Assembly: GCA_001600495.1 (NCBI GenBank)
Contig: BCKE01000018.1
Coordinates: 335,069-399,068, forward strand
Length of the DNA: 64,000 bases
Source: Pilasporangium apinafurcum
Taxonomy: Eukaryota > Oomycota > Peronosporomycetes > Pythiales > Pythiaceae
Direction of reading: 5' to 3'
The translations under genes and the position numbers were made by a program. Below, in pieces: positions 21,901 to 33,000 of this stretch (position 1 is its first letter; each line of letters opens with the position of its first letter). The notes beneath the pieces were generated by a model. The model was not told where the DNA came from. It searched no databases and saw only the letters and a program-made list of their open reading frames with translations.

Positions 21901-22709
21901 CAAGAAGAGGCCGGCTTGACAGCTGGAAGGGGTCTAGATACCGCTCTACCTGAATGTCAGACGTTTGAAATTTTTATTACACGTAAATGGAAACGGAAAT
22001 TTCAGTCCATTTTTTCATCCATACGTGGTGGAGTCGAGACGTCGAAGCGTGGTAACTTCCACTTGCGCCGCTCATTTGGACCCGGGAGTTTACAACTTCC
22101 TCGCGGGGCAGACCTTCCATCTTGGCAATTAAATCAACGGCATAATCATGGGGCTTGTTCAACCACGCAAAAAATGGTCAAGAATGCAACACAAATGAAC
22201 AACTTTTTGAAATCGTTCATTGAGAACCAAGACGATAAATATCGATGGCGAATCTATCGAGCTCATACATGGTGGAGTCGTTTGATGGGGATTCCGCCAG
22301 ATATGTCGGTCAGTAAGCAGTCACTCTTCATACCGGGTAAGCAACTAACAACCAAACATGGTCAAAATGTCGTTTTTGTAGTAGTCATACCTTGTCTGAT
22401 CTTTGTGTGTATATTGAACAGACACGAACTCCAAGTATTCAAAAGTGTTATTCCTGGGAATCGAAAACGATCTCATGCTTCTTGACATTTTGGTAAGCAG
22501 TTCCTCCAACAATGTATGCGTGCATTTTGTTGCCAGTCAACTTCAGGGATGATCTGATGTCGATATTCGTATTCCATAGTGCTTCTGTTCTTTTGATTTA
22601 TGGTGCAATAGCCACGCATCATCAGCACTTGCGACGTACGTGCTTCAGAAAATTTTGGTCGGGCTTCGAGGATATTATGGAAATCGAAATGTTGCAAGGA
22701 ACACGTTAG
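18955..22709 (+). CDS. TMEM67: Meckelin (TMEM67/MKS3), ciliary transition-zone receptor-like protein
   Basis: Meckelin is a multi-pass protein of the ciliary transition zone (MKS module). Exons: 18955-19200, 19263-19318, 19401-19617, 19684-20274, 20350-about 22338, about 22427-22493, then a last exon ending at 22709. The signal peptide (residues 1-27) leads into a cysteine-rich region with repeated CxxC pairs (CAVCPNGN, CMPCGNS, CISCSND, CQPCPDP, CKCDDNYEE), then a beta-rich ectodomain and several membrane spans. Diagnostic motifs are ILVANEWNELQVIRR, FIDLCTVAKVS followed by a YHGFYLHCRSP region, and VLFLGIENDLMLLDIL near the C-terminus. The last splice is uncertain: the obvious donor at 22494 is in phase 0 but the following exon (RDDLMSIFVFHS) needs another phase; a donor a few codons later with a 37-nt intron restores it. 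About 1,010 residues. Confidence 0.9.
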
Positions 22710-22793
22710 TAGATTCTCGATTTTTAATCTAAGATAAAAACGATAACAAGAATCCCCCGTGCCCCAAGATCACAAAATATACAAATGTACATC

Positions 22794-24095
22794 TTACGCT
22801 TTAAATTGCATATTCCGTGCCCAGTCCAACTCACTGCTATCTTCAGAGATAACAGTTGACCATCGCAGTGTTGTAAACGACGAAGGTATGTTCGAGCCTT
22901 CATGCGTTGCTATAAACTCATTCTCACAGGCGTCAAGGATTTCCTTAGCATCTTCTGATACATATTCGTTTTTCTCGTCTTCACATAACCCGGGGACGCA
23001 TACCGTGATGATATAAGAGCACAGTGATGGCTCATCCACTTTATCCACTGTCACTGTCTTGGGTTTCGTCTTGCAACATGTGTACAGTACTCGGCTGTTG
23101 CGAAGCTCTCCATTTTCATCACAATGCTGCCCACCAGCATAGTATTGTACAATGTTTGTTCCCATGTCGGGGGTGTCAGCTGTTTGTTCCTCAGGAACAA
23201 ATACTCCCATACTCCAGTCGCTTGAACGGGTGCCGTCGGCTTCTTCATGATACTGGCGCACTTCGCTTTCGTAGCAAATCTGATACGTCCACCAACCAGC
23301 ATTGGCTTTCACACACGCACCCGCGAGTTCATTACGTACAATTTCGGCTTTGCGATCTCTCTCACTAGCAGACGCGATGAGCTTTTCCTGAGCCTTTGCC
23401 GAAATTGTTTCCATGACTTTCGTGTTGATGCATTGCTGAAGATCATCATGATGAAATTTCCACCTGCAATTCAGAATATAAGTAAATGAAATCGGATATT
23501 ATGCAGAAAGAAGCTATGTCATACCCAATGTGGCGCTTACAACTGCTGCATCGAATGTCCCGCCAGTTGTAGTTGTCGAAAAACGTGGCTTGATTCGTAA
23601 AAGACTCGGATTCTAAACCAAGAGATCGCTTGAAAGCAGCTATTTCCATCTCCATCTATAATCGTATTCATCACTTAATACTCAACGGCAGATATTACGA
23701 CAATGCAACGCAATACCTACGCACCCGATTCGGATTGATAAACGTGTGAAGTTCTCCATCTTCGCCGAGAATTGCTTCGCGCTTGGAACTCACAGCTTTT
23801 GATGTATCGTAGAGCGCCATGTAGTCTCTACATAGCCACGTATGATAAACGTAAGCACATCGACGCATGATTTATACCCTGTCTGTCGTGTTGTCTCATA
23901 CTTTTTCGATGCGACCTTGGCGCCACAAAACCGGCAGCGCATAGCAACGTCATCATCATCGTCATGAAAATGGTCTTGGCTGTGATCATGCGTGTAATCC
24001 ACCTCTTCGCTCTCGTGTGCAAGCACAAACGGTGCGGTTACTATGGCGCAGAGAAGCAGCAGCACCAATGTTACCCAGTAAGGAGCAGCCTTCAT
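22794..24095 (-). CDS. Secreted CULT-domain plus OS-9-type MRH lectin
   Basis: Exons 23878-24095, 23725-23827, 23525-23655 and 22794-23463 give 373 residues. A signal peptide (MKAAPYWVTLVLLLLCAIVT) and an acidic/histidine stretch precede a CULT domain (about 65-160): CRFCGAKVAS, FINPNR, NYNWRDIRCSSCKRHIGWKF, with four cysteines for zinc. Two of the three aromatic-cage tryptophans of cereblon appear kept; the WFPGY position reads FFDNY. The rest (about 180-320) is an MRH lectin domain like OS-9: GWWTYQICY, QYHEE, HCDENGELRNSRVLYTCC, VDEPSLCSY, VPGLC. OS-9 recognises trimmed mannose glycans on misfolded proteins in ER-associated degradation. No HDEL-type signal; the C-terminus is QFKA. Combining the two domains suggests a lumenal quality-control receptor (inference). 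Its stop lies 84 bp from the convergent meckelin stop. Confidence 0.85.
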
Positions 24096-24286
24096 CCTCA
24101 ATCACTTGCTCCCTTTTTTTCCTGTGTGTGCGTGCTGTTGACTTGGTAAACTGATCAGATGAGAATGATGGTCATTTTATTTTAGCGAATTAAATCGTCC
24201 AAATTAGTAATTTAAACCAATAAAAACCTGCTACGTTGCACATAATTGACCAACTGGAAAACGTCTCAATTGGTGCAATAGGCAAC

Positions 24287-25539
24287 ATGGGGAAACGAGG
24301 TCAAGGTGGCGGTGGCGGTGGTGGGAAGCAGGTAAGCAATGCAAAGGAACTTAAGATGTTCTTAAAGAATCGCATGTGGCGCGACCATTGGTATGTGCTC
24401 GTGGCGGTGGGTGTGCTCGTCGTGGCGCTCTTTGGATCAGCAATCCTGCAATTTTTTATCGCAAAAGATCACATGCACCATTTGGAAGTCACGAATGACA
24501 AGTTGATGCACCGCGTGTTCCGCTCAGGAGAGCCATGGGTAGTACTCTGTGCCAAACCAGATGATATCATTCCCGAAGTATATAGTAAAGCATCGACACG
24601 GCTCGTAGATAAGAGTTTCGTTGGTGTACTAGATTGCTCGCAAAAGTTTTCCTCATCAGGAAAAACGGTCTATGCGCGCTTCGGTATCAGACCAAGCATC
24701 TCACCAACGGTGTTCACAATTGCAAATGGTGAGAAACCCAAGCAGGTACGCTATTATATGCAAATAGAAACTGTACTGGCATTCTCCGCACCCTCGGGCC
24801 AAGATTTGACCCTTGATGCATGTACTGGCAGATCTTTTTGGATCATTTGCGGTCATCCAAGGTTTTAGCGAAGCGTGTGGTAGAACAAACTAAGAAAATC
24901 GCAAAGGAGGTTCAGAATTCAAAGCAGCTGGAAGAACGATGTCTTCAGAAGCCGACATGTGTGCTCTTTCTGCGCGGTCAGAAATTTTCTGCCTATGAGA
25001 AGCAATGGATCGACAAGCTCATGTCCACACGCCGGACGACTGCTTTCATCTGGGTCGATTCGACGATCTTGAAGCTCTCCATTGAATCCATGCTACCAGA
25101 TTTTGTGCCAGATGAACATCGTATGGTATTATTCCGTCGTCCACGTGGCGATGAAAACCCAAAGACTAAGGCAGTCACTACGATGCTGGCGTACGAGAAT
25201 GTATTTAACTCTATTCCCGTTAGTATCTTCCTCAAGGAAAATTGGCATCGCAAGTTAAAACCACTGAGTAACGCTCCTACGCTGTCTCGCCGAAGAAAAC
25301 CGTCCTCCAAGCCTGTCAAACCAGCTGGAAAGAAAGGATTGGGACAGAAGAGGAGAAAGGAGCAGACTGAGGAAGAGAAAAGGGACGACTATGACTTTCC
25401 TCAAGCAGCAGATAATGAGGACGAAGTCACAACAAACGATGATGATGAGGCTGTGGAGCTTGACGATGAAGAAATCGTTGAGTTGGATGATGAAGAAATC
25501 GTTGAATTGGACGATGATGACGACGAGGAACGTGTATGA
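24287..25539 (+). CDS. Single-pass membrane protein with basic region and acidic repeat tail
   Basis: Two exons (24287-24745, 24832-25539) give 388 residues. A glycine-rich N-terminus (GQGGGGGGGK) is followed by one membrane span (about 40-63: WYVLVAVGVLVVALFGSAIL). A soluble region follows with alternating hydrophobic strands (PWVVLCAKPDD, KSFVGVLDCSQ, TCVLFLRGQKFS, TTAFIWVDST) that could be a pair of thioredoxin-like folds; no CxxC redox motif is seen. A lysine/arginine-rich segment (KPSSKPVKPAGKKGLGQKRR) precedes an acidic tail in which EIVELDDE is repeated. Likely an ER or Golgi type II membrane protein. I do not recognise the family; the thioredoxin-like suggestion is weak. Confidence 0.75.
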
Positions 25540-25654
25540 TGCTTATGAAGGTTACTTCATCAACTCTGTGGGATTCGATTGCTCCTTCACGACACATTCA
25601 CATTATAAAATAGGCTTGAACTAATAGTACTACTATACTTGTTGGCTTTTCCTA

Positions 25655-26716
25655 TTACACGCATTGTCCAGTTTCAACCTGGCTACACAGTTTAAATGTG
25701 GCAGCTGTTGAGACCTTTTTTCGTTTCTTGTAGTTGCTTTCCATTCGAGCAACAAGGTGCTGTGTGATTGTTTGAATCACTTGGTACTTGGCTGCTTCAA
25801 GTGGCAATTTGGGGTCGCTAAGACTTCGTGCTCGCTTGCGAAGTGCTTGGCCCGCTGGATTGTGCTTAGCTAGATACTGTTCACGACGCATTTGCAGCGC
25901 CATTGAAGGCTGTACAGACACAGGAGATACCGGCCGTTGAGGTGTTCTCGCGGCTGGTTTGGTGGCCACAATAAGACTACTGATATCTGCTGAATCCATT
26001 GTGTATTTTCGTCGTCGTTCTTCCTTGTCCTTCGCTAGCTGTTGCAACGACGCAAGCCAATTTGGGGACGTGTAGTCTTTTAAACTGACGTAGCCATCGC
26101 GGCACTGAGGCGGTTGGCCAAGGAAATCCAGATATGCCGTGGCTTCACGTGCCACTGGATGGTGTTCAATCCATTGCAGGAGCGCTTCGAATTTACCTCG
26201 ACGTTCTTCCAACAAATGTACTGGCGTAGAGCGGCTCCAAATCATGTTTAGCAATGGGAGTGAGATCAATTCCTTGCCTGGGAATGGAGGCATCTCGTCG
26301 TGGCTTGCTTGCTGATTCAAATGACGTTTGACTTTCTCGTAAAGGTGGAGAAAGTCACTATATCGTCGAAGCACAGAGTAATAGAGTACTTCTGTTGGTA
26401 CATGTTGCTCCGTTGCACTACTAGCAGCATGGGATGCCGTTGTTTCAGGCTGAATCGATATATCGACCTGATAATACCAAACACCTGAGGCAGCTCGAGT
26501 GAACTGCTCGATATGGAGCCCCCGGTGAGGGGAGCTCCTCGCGCCAACAGCTACTGACGTAAGTTCCCTGTTGGTCCTGTGATTGTCTTGATCTTCGTTT
26601 TTCATCCACCACGAGGATTCACGATAGCTAGAAGATGCCGCCCGTTGACGTGTGAGCGGTCGTGCAAATTTTGTTTTGTGTGGATAATGATAGCTGAAAC
26701 TTTGGGTAGCACTCAT
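25655..26716 (-). CDS. PX-domain (phosphoinositide-binding) protein
   Basis: Intronless, 353 residues. The middle (about 70-205) reads as a PX domain: WYYQVDISIQ, VLRRYSDFLHLYEKVKRH (the RRYSDF strand-helix motif whose arginine contacts the phosphoinositide), the proline loop MPPFPGK, and ERRGKFEALLQWIEHHP in the second half. PX domains direct proteins to endosomal membranes through PI3P. The N-terminus is serine/arginine-rich and disordered, and the C-terminal 130 residues are basic and helical without a recognised domain. Sorting-nexin-like role is inferred. Confidence 0.85.
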   Translation of the reverse strand: MSATQSFSYHYPHKTKFARPLTRQRAASSSYRESSWWMKNEDQDNHRTNRELTSVAVGARSSPHRGLHIEQFTRAASGVWYYQVDISIQPETTASHAASSATEQHVPTEVLYYSVLRRYSDFLHLYEKVKRHLNQQASHDEMPPFPGKELISLPLLNMIWSRSTPVHLLEERRGKFEALLQWIEHHPVAREATAYLDFLGQPPQCRDGYVSLKDYTSPNWLASLQQLAKDKEERRRKYTMDSADISSLIVATKPAARTPQRPVSPVSVQPSMALQMRREQYLAKHNPAGQALRKRARSLSDPKLPLEAAKYQVIQTITQHLVARMESNYKKRKKVSTAATFKLCSQVETGQCV

Positions 26717-27204
26717 TGACTAGGCGTCACCTCAAGAAGCAAAAGAACCCACGACTGGCTGGATTGAAGGATTTTTAAGTGGATATGGAATGTTCTCGCA
26801 CGATCAGTCGATCTCTATATACAATTTTATAATAAAATCGTTCCGTTCCACTGGACATGTGCGTCCCCTCGCAAATTGACAAGTGCTTCTGGCGCTAATG
26901 TTTTCTCTCATGTATTTAAACATTGCTGATGTGGTAGAGAGAGACCAAATCATTTTCGAAATTTGTAGTAGCCATTCTCCGTGCTTTTCTTCACCACATA
27001 ATGCTTGTTCGCCAACCTTCACCACACATACTACAATCCATCAGTGACATGCAACTATTTTTTTTGATGGAATGATTTTGTTTTTTTGTCGTAGTGGCTG
27101 CTAGATACGAGCCGTCCATCACCAAAAAGAAATAAGGCTCGAAATGGCTCATGACATTTTCATACAAAATAAAAGAGCTTGTTGTGGCTTGAAATGGCTC
27201 ATGA
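26717..27204. other. Intergenic region without supported gene
   Basis: Upstream of the PX gene. It holds T-rich tracts and a short direct repeat (CGAAATGGCTCATGA / TGAAATGGCTCATGA at about 27142 and 27190). No protein-coding feature I can defend. Confidence 0.45.
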
Positions 27205-27830
27205 GCTGATGTTGAAGTGTCACATCTCGCCTCCAATCACATGCGTTACCAATAGGTATCAAAGTACTGATAATTCGGGGAGGAGCTCCTGCTTTTTTTC
27301 CCGGTCCGACTTGACTAGCAAAAGTTACCTAAGTCTAGACAGCCACAAAGTAGCCATCTCCAACACCTGGACTTGATGAATAAGTAGTCATTCTTGAGAA
27401 AAATGTTCCTGGCAGCGTTGACATGTCTATCGAGAACGAACTTGTAGCGAACACACACCAAGACTTTCTGGTGCTTGATCATGTGGTTGATTCTCCCGCA
27501 GTGAGAACAAGACTTTATTGTATACTGCTCCTCACACTCGATCATGCATCCTCCCGATTGTCTCATCTTGTAATCGAACAGCATCTTGAACTTGTAGTGA
27601 GATCACATGAGCATTGCTTTTGACGCCTTGATTGAAATCCTTTTTTGCATGGACGTCATCTCTAAAATCCCGAAAGATGGAAGAAAGATTTCATGGTAGT
27701 TGTCCGACAACCACTTGGAGACTTTGTGATGCGTGTCCGACATCATCGCTTTCATCCGTTGGTAAACTTGATACAAAAACACAATCAACCTTTCATACAG
27801 ATATTGTACACTCGAGCTTTGGTATATCTT
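27205..27830 (-). pseudogene. Fanzor/TnpB-like relic, C-terminal third (copy 2)
   Basis: On the minus strand the reading frame gives YERLIVFLYQ, RMKAMMSDTHHKVSKWLSDNYHEIFLPSF, SKAMLM, an in-frame TGA, SHYKFKMLFDYKMRQSGG, ECEEQYTIKSCSHCGR and DRHVNAARNIFLKN. It is homologous to the copy at 1860-2535 but independent in its lesions. The last catalytic aspartate of the RuvC-III motif (DRD) is histidine here, and one cysteine of the second zinc pair is tyrosine. The RuvC-I end is missing. Downstream sequence to 27205 is shared, inverted, with 42100-42425, and contains the palindrome GGAGCTCC. Confidence 0.82.
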
Positions 27831-28085
27831 TCAACTGAAGTGCGTGATCATACTTACAGATGAAACTTGTCGCTCTCGAGCTCAAAAGACAAAGCAATGA
27901 CCACTGGAGGGATGGGACTTTTGAGGACTAAGGGCTACTCATGAAAACTTGTAACGGCCACCAAAGATCACTTTAATGTACTGATATCATATCCACCAAT
28001 CTTTTATCATAAACAATAATCGCTGGTACTCGCTCTCGACTCCAGAGTCGATTGATTACGTGTGCGACAGGCGAATACAGGCAGC
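27831..28085. other. Intergenic region between Fanzor relic and EF-hand gene
   Basis: This stretch presumably contains the promoter for the gene at 28086. No further Fanzor homology (no DPG motif) is visible on either strand, so the relic is 5'-truncated at about 27830. Confidence 0.45.
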
Positions 28086-29945
28086 ATGCCAAATGGGGAA
28101 GGGCGATCTGTGGTGACTTCTTTTCTAGAGAAATGGGTGGAAACGCAACGCCTGACATACAAATTCTCAGTGCATGCCGACGCGCAGTCGCAATTCCGCA
28201 ACCATGTGCATGTGACCTTCAGTAAACCAACACCTGCTATGCCTGCACCAGCCGCTGTCGCGCATTTTGTCTTTCTTTTAGATGATACACTACAACGTGT
28301 GCGTGGATTCACTGTAGAGAGTGACCCGCATTTCCATGACTTGGAACAGATCGCATTTGATGAAGCATTAATTGATCGTGTCATTCGACGAAAATTACTG
28401 CTGAAGCAGCAAAACTTTGTGAATTTGAACGACGAATTTTCGTCCACGAGAATCCCAGCTGCGATGCAGGCGGTAGCTGAAGAAGCACGTGCACGTGATC
28501 GAGAAGTACTGGAGGAAAATTTGCTGGATGCTTTTCAGCGGAAGGATCCGTACAACGATGGCCGCATTCCTTTTGCTTGTTTTCGAGAGACACTAGAAGA
28601 ATTTGTAGCAGGATATGACCAAAAAGAGATTTTATTTGCATTTTCGGAACGGGATCGAGAGGGTATGGTCGACTATGGCGCGTTTGTCTCTATTGGCGCA
28701 GATGTCTTTGATACGTTGCGTAGTTCTATGTACCCACTGCAAGCAGAAGCGAAAGGATTAGATGAACGCAATAGTAATGCTGATAATTCCGACACAGACA
28801 AAGAAATTGTTCAACTATTCCAAGAATTTACTGCGGGAGAAACACAATACACAATCGAAAAACTGGAGGAATTGCTGCACGCACTCGAACTTGAGTCGAT
28901 GACAGCAAATGGATCAAATATCAATGCCTCAGCTGTAGAGCCTTCTGGATCTAACATTATACAAGAAGAGGAGGAAGGAAATGGCGCAAACATAGATGCA
29001 GAAGATGGTGACTTAGATGCTGATGATGTTGAAGATGACCAGCTGAAGCTGGAGCAAGAGAAAACAGAGTACTTTATCACGTTTCATCAACTCCGTAATT
29101 GCCTCGAATCACCGCAGCTGTTAATGTGCAAAGGCGAGATTAATTTGATGATGGCACTTGTTGACGTGACAGAGGACAATCGTATTCCTACATCACAGCT
29201 GTCTGCGTTGTTGAAGCATATTCGAGTGCTTATTTTCGAATACCAAAGACGATGGTTTTACGACCGTTTGGAAAATTATTTGTTGGACCAATTCAAAAAC
29301 TACGAAAGCAGCAATCTAAAAGGCTCTGCGAAACACTTGAAGATGAAATTGACGCAACGCGAAATCAAAGTGGTTATCAAAGACATGAAGAAGTTGCTAC
29401 TATCGCCGTATCAATTTATGCAGCTCGTCTCGCTTTGTGGAGAGTCACGGAATATGGACCAGACCGTGAACTACAAGGAATGCGTCCCGCGAATGGTTCG
29501 GTTTCTTCAAGAACAAGTTAATGTGAATAGTCTGTCCGAGAAGCTGCAAATTATTCATAGCTTTCCCAGTACAGACCTATGTGATGTGAATTTGCCGTAT
29601 GAAGGCGATTTCATACGCGTCAGCCTGGAGAAATTTATGAAATCGGATCACAAAAAATTGGGAGTATTATCGATAGACGATTTCTACCAGAGTCTTGCTG
29701 AAATATGTGAGATACATAGCATTCAGCTAACGGAGGATGATGTGAAGCAGCTTTATGTGATAGCTGATCCTATCGGGAACGGCCGTGTCAACTACGTCTA
29801 CTTCCAGCAAGTGATTTACCCGCTCGTTCGATTCATTCTTCGGCAACACTATCTTGTAATTGCTTTGCAAGAGGAACGACGGCGTAGTACTCAGAACGAT
29901 GGCAAGAAATATAGTGATGAAAGTGGTGAATGCACCGCAAAATAA
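28086..29945 (+). CDS. EF-hand-like calcium-binding protein, unassigned
   Basis: Intronless gene, 619 residues from the first in-frame ATG at 28086. Helix-loop-helix segments with acidic loops recur, for example AFQRKDPYNDGRIPFACF, FSERDREGMVDYGAF and YVIADPIGNGRVNYVYF; only some loops keep a full DxDxDG-like pattern, so calcium binding may be partial. A long acidic linker (around residues 285-330: EEEEGNG... and DGDLDADDVEDDQ) splits the two halves. No membrane segment. The layout resembles multi-EF-hand proteins of the axoneme, and it is similar in style to the RSP7-like gene at 50898, but a family name is not justified. Confidence 0.75.
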   Translation: MPNGEGRSVVTSFLEKWVETQRLTYKFSVHADAQSQFRNHVHVTFSKPTPAMPAPAAVAHFVFLLDDTLQRVRGFTVESDPHFHDLEQIAFDEALIDRVIRRKLLLKQQNFVNLNDEFSSTRIPAAMQAVAEEARARDREVLEENLLDAFQRKDPYNDGRIPFACFRETLEEFVAGYDQKEILFAFSERDREGMVDYGAFVSIGADVFDTLRSSMYPLQAEAKGLDERNSNADNSDTDKEIVQLFQEFTAGETQYTIEKLEELLHALELESMTANGSNINASAVEPSGSNIIQEEEEGNGANIDAEDGDLDADDVEDDQLKLEQEKTEYFITFHQLRNCLESPQLLMCKGEINLMMALVDVTEDNRIPTSQLSALLKHIRVLIFEYQRRWFYDRLENYLLDQFKNYESSNLKGSAKHLKMKLTQREIKVVIKDMKKLLLSPYQFMQLVSLCGESRNMDQTVNYKECVPRMVRFLQEQVNVNSLSEKLQIIHSFPSTDLCDVNLPYEGDFIRVSLEKFMKSDHKKLGVLSIDDFYQSLAEICEIHSIQLTEDDVKQLYVIADPIGNGRVNYVYFQQVIYPLVRFILRQHYLVIALQEERRRSTQNDGKKYSDESGECTAK

Positions 29946-30070
29946 TCACAAAAGCAGCACACATTCATTCAATTTTCGCGCAAACAAATTCTTCATCAAT
30001 TTCATCAATTTGGACGTGGATATGGAAACCAATACAAACTACCATCACCACCAGATGTAGTCAATTAAAA

Positions 30071-33000
30071 CTATGCATCTTCATCTACTTCCTCCTCGAA
30101 GTTATCGTCCTCCTGCTCTTCATCTTTTTCCTCCTCTTCATTATCTTCTTCAGCATTATCTTCTTGATTCTCTTCCTCTACTGCAGCTGTATCCATGTCC
30201 TCGCCCTCCCCCGCGTTCTCTTCGTCACGATTGTCAATATCTGCTGCTTGTCTATCAGCATTATTCTTTGCTTCATTGGAGACTGCAGTTGAATCCTGCG
30301 ATTCTTGCAAAAAATACAACGGTGATCTTGTACGCATCTCTCGATGGTTTGGAAATGGATTCCCAGCTAAAGACAACCCTGGTCTGAGGCATGAGGCGAG
30401 CATTTGCGTGATGATTGGAATATTGCCGCTAAGCAGTCGCGCATAGCGTTGCTGGAGAATTGTGGATATTTTCTTCTCCAGCTTGGGTCGAATCCAGCGC
30501 CTAACAGCGATATGTTGTCGAGTGACTGGTCCTAGGACGCCCGGCCCTTCTGGTACATGCTTGAAAATTTCCGATGCTTCCGGCGGGATAATACCACTTC
30601 GCAGTGCGTTTAGTTTTTCAATTGTCCCTTTCACAGGTCCCTTCCAACGCATTCCTGTCCGACAATCCGTTTCCATGAATGCTCGAATGCTACTCTGTAC
30701 ATGGTTACGACAGAGATCAGCAAGTAAAATATCAATGCCTTGAAGTACGTTGGTGAGATTCTGCGCTTCGGCTTCTTTCATCATCGCTTTAACAGCGCGC
30801 ATGATAGCTGATTCATATAAAGTGATGCAGCTACTGGAGAGCTTGTCCATTACTTGGTCCACGATCAGTAGTAGCTGACTGTGAGTCAAGATAATATCGT
30901 CCAGGAAGTCGTGATAACCACACAGCGATGGTTGATTCAGATAGTTTCGCGCTAATGGATAGAATGAGACATTGCCAAATACCAATAGCTGTCTATCTGT
31001 TGGAAGAAGAAGCGAATCACGCTGCTTGTTTAAACCCATATTCCGAACATCCTCGTCAGTGGGAGACATAAACGCAATTGATGCAAGCTGATCATTTATC
31101 TGCGTATTGCTAGCTAGAGCAACTACCAGCACCTCCATGAACGCGTTGAGGTGCAACGGAGCGAGCATTTGCGTAATTCTTTTTTGATAAATGCGCGACG
31201 GACATTCTAATCCGCGTTGAAGCTTTTTCTTGAGTCGACCATACAAAAATTCTCCGTATTCGGTCGTTGATTCCATTATAGACCCTTCAACCGGTTCCCG
31301 AAGTGTACTGAGAAGCATTGACTTTAACCACACAAATGTGTTCATACGAGCTATTCCCCATTTTGTAGGCTCCTTCAAAGAAAATTTGCGAATTTCTTCC
31401 GTTACTGCACGCTGTTCGTAAAACGAGCGAATTCGAAGTTCCTGCATTTGGTCTTCCAAATGACCAAACACCTGACATTGTCGGTGTAGTTGACCTTTCT
31501 TGAAAAAGTTAAACAGGAAGCGAATCTCGTAAATGCCTGGTTCGCTCGGAGCCGTAACTGACATACGCCCTGGGCAAGGCTCATTGTCATCGACCTGCAA
31601 ATACGCTGAGCTGGGTACGATCTCTATTTTGGAGCATTCAGCATCATTTGAGCCTTCAACTTTGTAGAATCCAATGCAATTTCGGATCTTGGAATGCGAT
31701 AGTATGCTGTATGCCACACCGTAGATAATCCATGACAGATTTAACGTTTCGTTTGCTCCAATTAACGGTACATCACACGTCAAACTCATGAAAATGTTGA
31801 AGGTTCCAATTTGCACTTCGTTCGATGTGAACCGACCGAGTACTTCATATTTGGATCGATCATTAACTGGACTTGGGTTTTTAGAATCACTGCCACCTTG
31901 TGCCTTCTTTTGCTCGCCAAGTCCCACAACCTTTGCCTCTGCATCAACATAACGGAGATAGCAGAATTCGTACCCATGTAAACCATACTTGGATTGATAA
32001 ATGCCAGCATTGTTTCCGTAGATAAAGTTCTCGTATAGAGGATCATCCTCTCTGATGCAGTTGTTGGCAGGACGGAACTTGACTAACCCGCTTACTGTCT
32101 ACATTTATTGCAAATCACAAAAGTAAGCTAATAAAAATCTCCTGTCACTAATGCACACACGACAAACCTTTCTGGCTTTTTTACCAGCCTCTTCGACAGC
32201 AGCAGCTTTACTAAACATTCGACTTGTTCTGGGTGCCTATATACATATACGGACTGAATTAACGCTCTCATGTCTCGAAGATAGTAGCGAATAGAGGGTT
32301 TTACCGTAAGGTGCAACTTGTTTTCTACCACTTCTTCCTCCAGCATGTCGCTCAGTTTTTTCTTAATTGGTTTTAGCTTCGGGGAATGTAGCATATCGTT
32401 CATTGTCGTATCTGCTTTCAGAAGCAGCTGTTCATGTTTCTTTGATCGTAACTCGTCATGATCTCCATCAGCAATAACATTTAGTGACGTTAATGCAATC
32501 CTTGACACCTCTCGTTCGGAGATATCACGAAGACTCTTTGCTTGACGAATTATTAGTTCGCGCTCAAAGTCTTCGTCACTACGGTTTTTCGGATGCCATC
32601 CAAACGGCTCAGCATTCTTATCCTTTAATAAGCGATAGCAAATACAATCTTCCATAGTACGAATACTAACATCACCAGGAGCCCTAGCTGGAAACATTCC
32701 GATTGCGTCTAACGCATGAAATCGCTGTCGAGCGTTGATTTGCCAACTGATCGTAATTTCTCCCTCCCCAGCATCCAAGGCATCAGTTAGCACCACATAA
32801 CTAATTTGTGGCATTGCTTTGAGGAGAATTAGCTGCTTGACAGATCGAACCATACCAATAGCAGCCAGTCCAGCAGCTGCTATCTCATCGTTAATCGCTG
32901 CATCTTCAATTTCTTCTTCAACTTCATCTTCCGCGTCCTCTACAGCATCATTGAATTCACCTTCGATATCCCATGTTTGATCGTCACCAAGATGCATTGG

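Noticed and set aside
30071-31927. Separate gene for the acidic-tailed protein downstream of the giant gene
   Set aside because: No in-frame ATG exists near the open start, and a phase-0 splice links it to the upstream frame. I kept it as the last exon of one gene.
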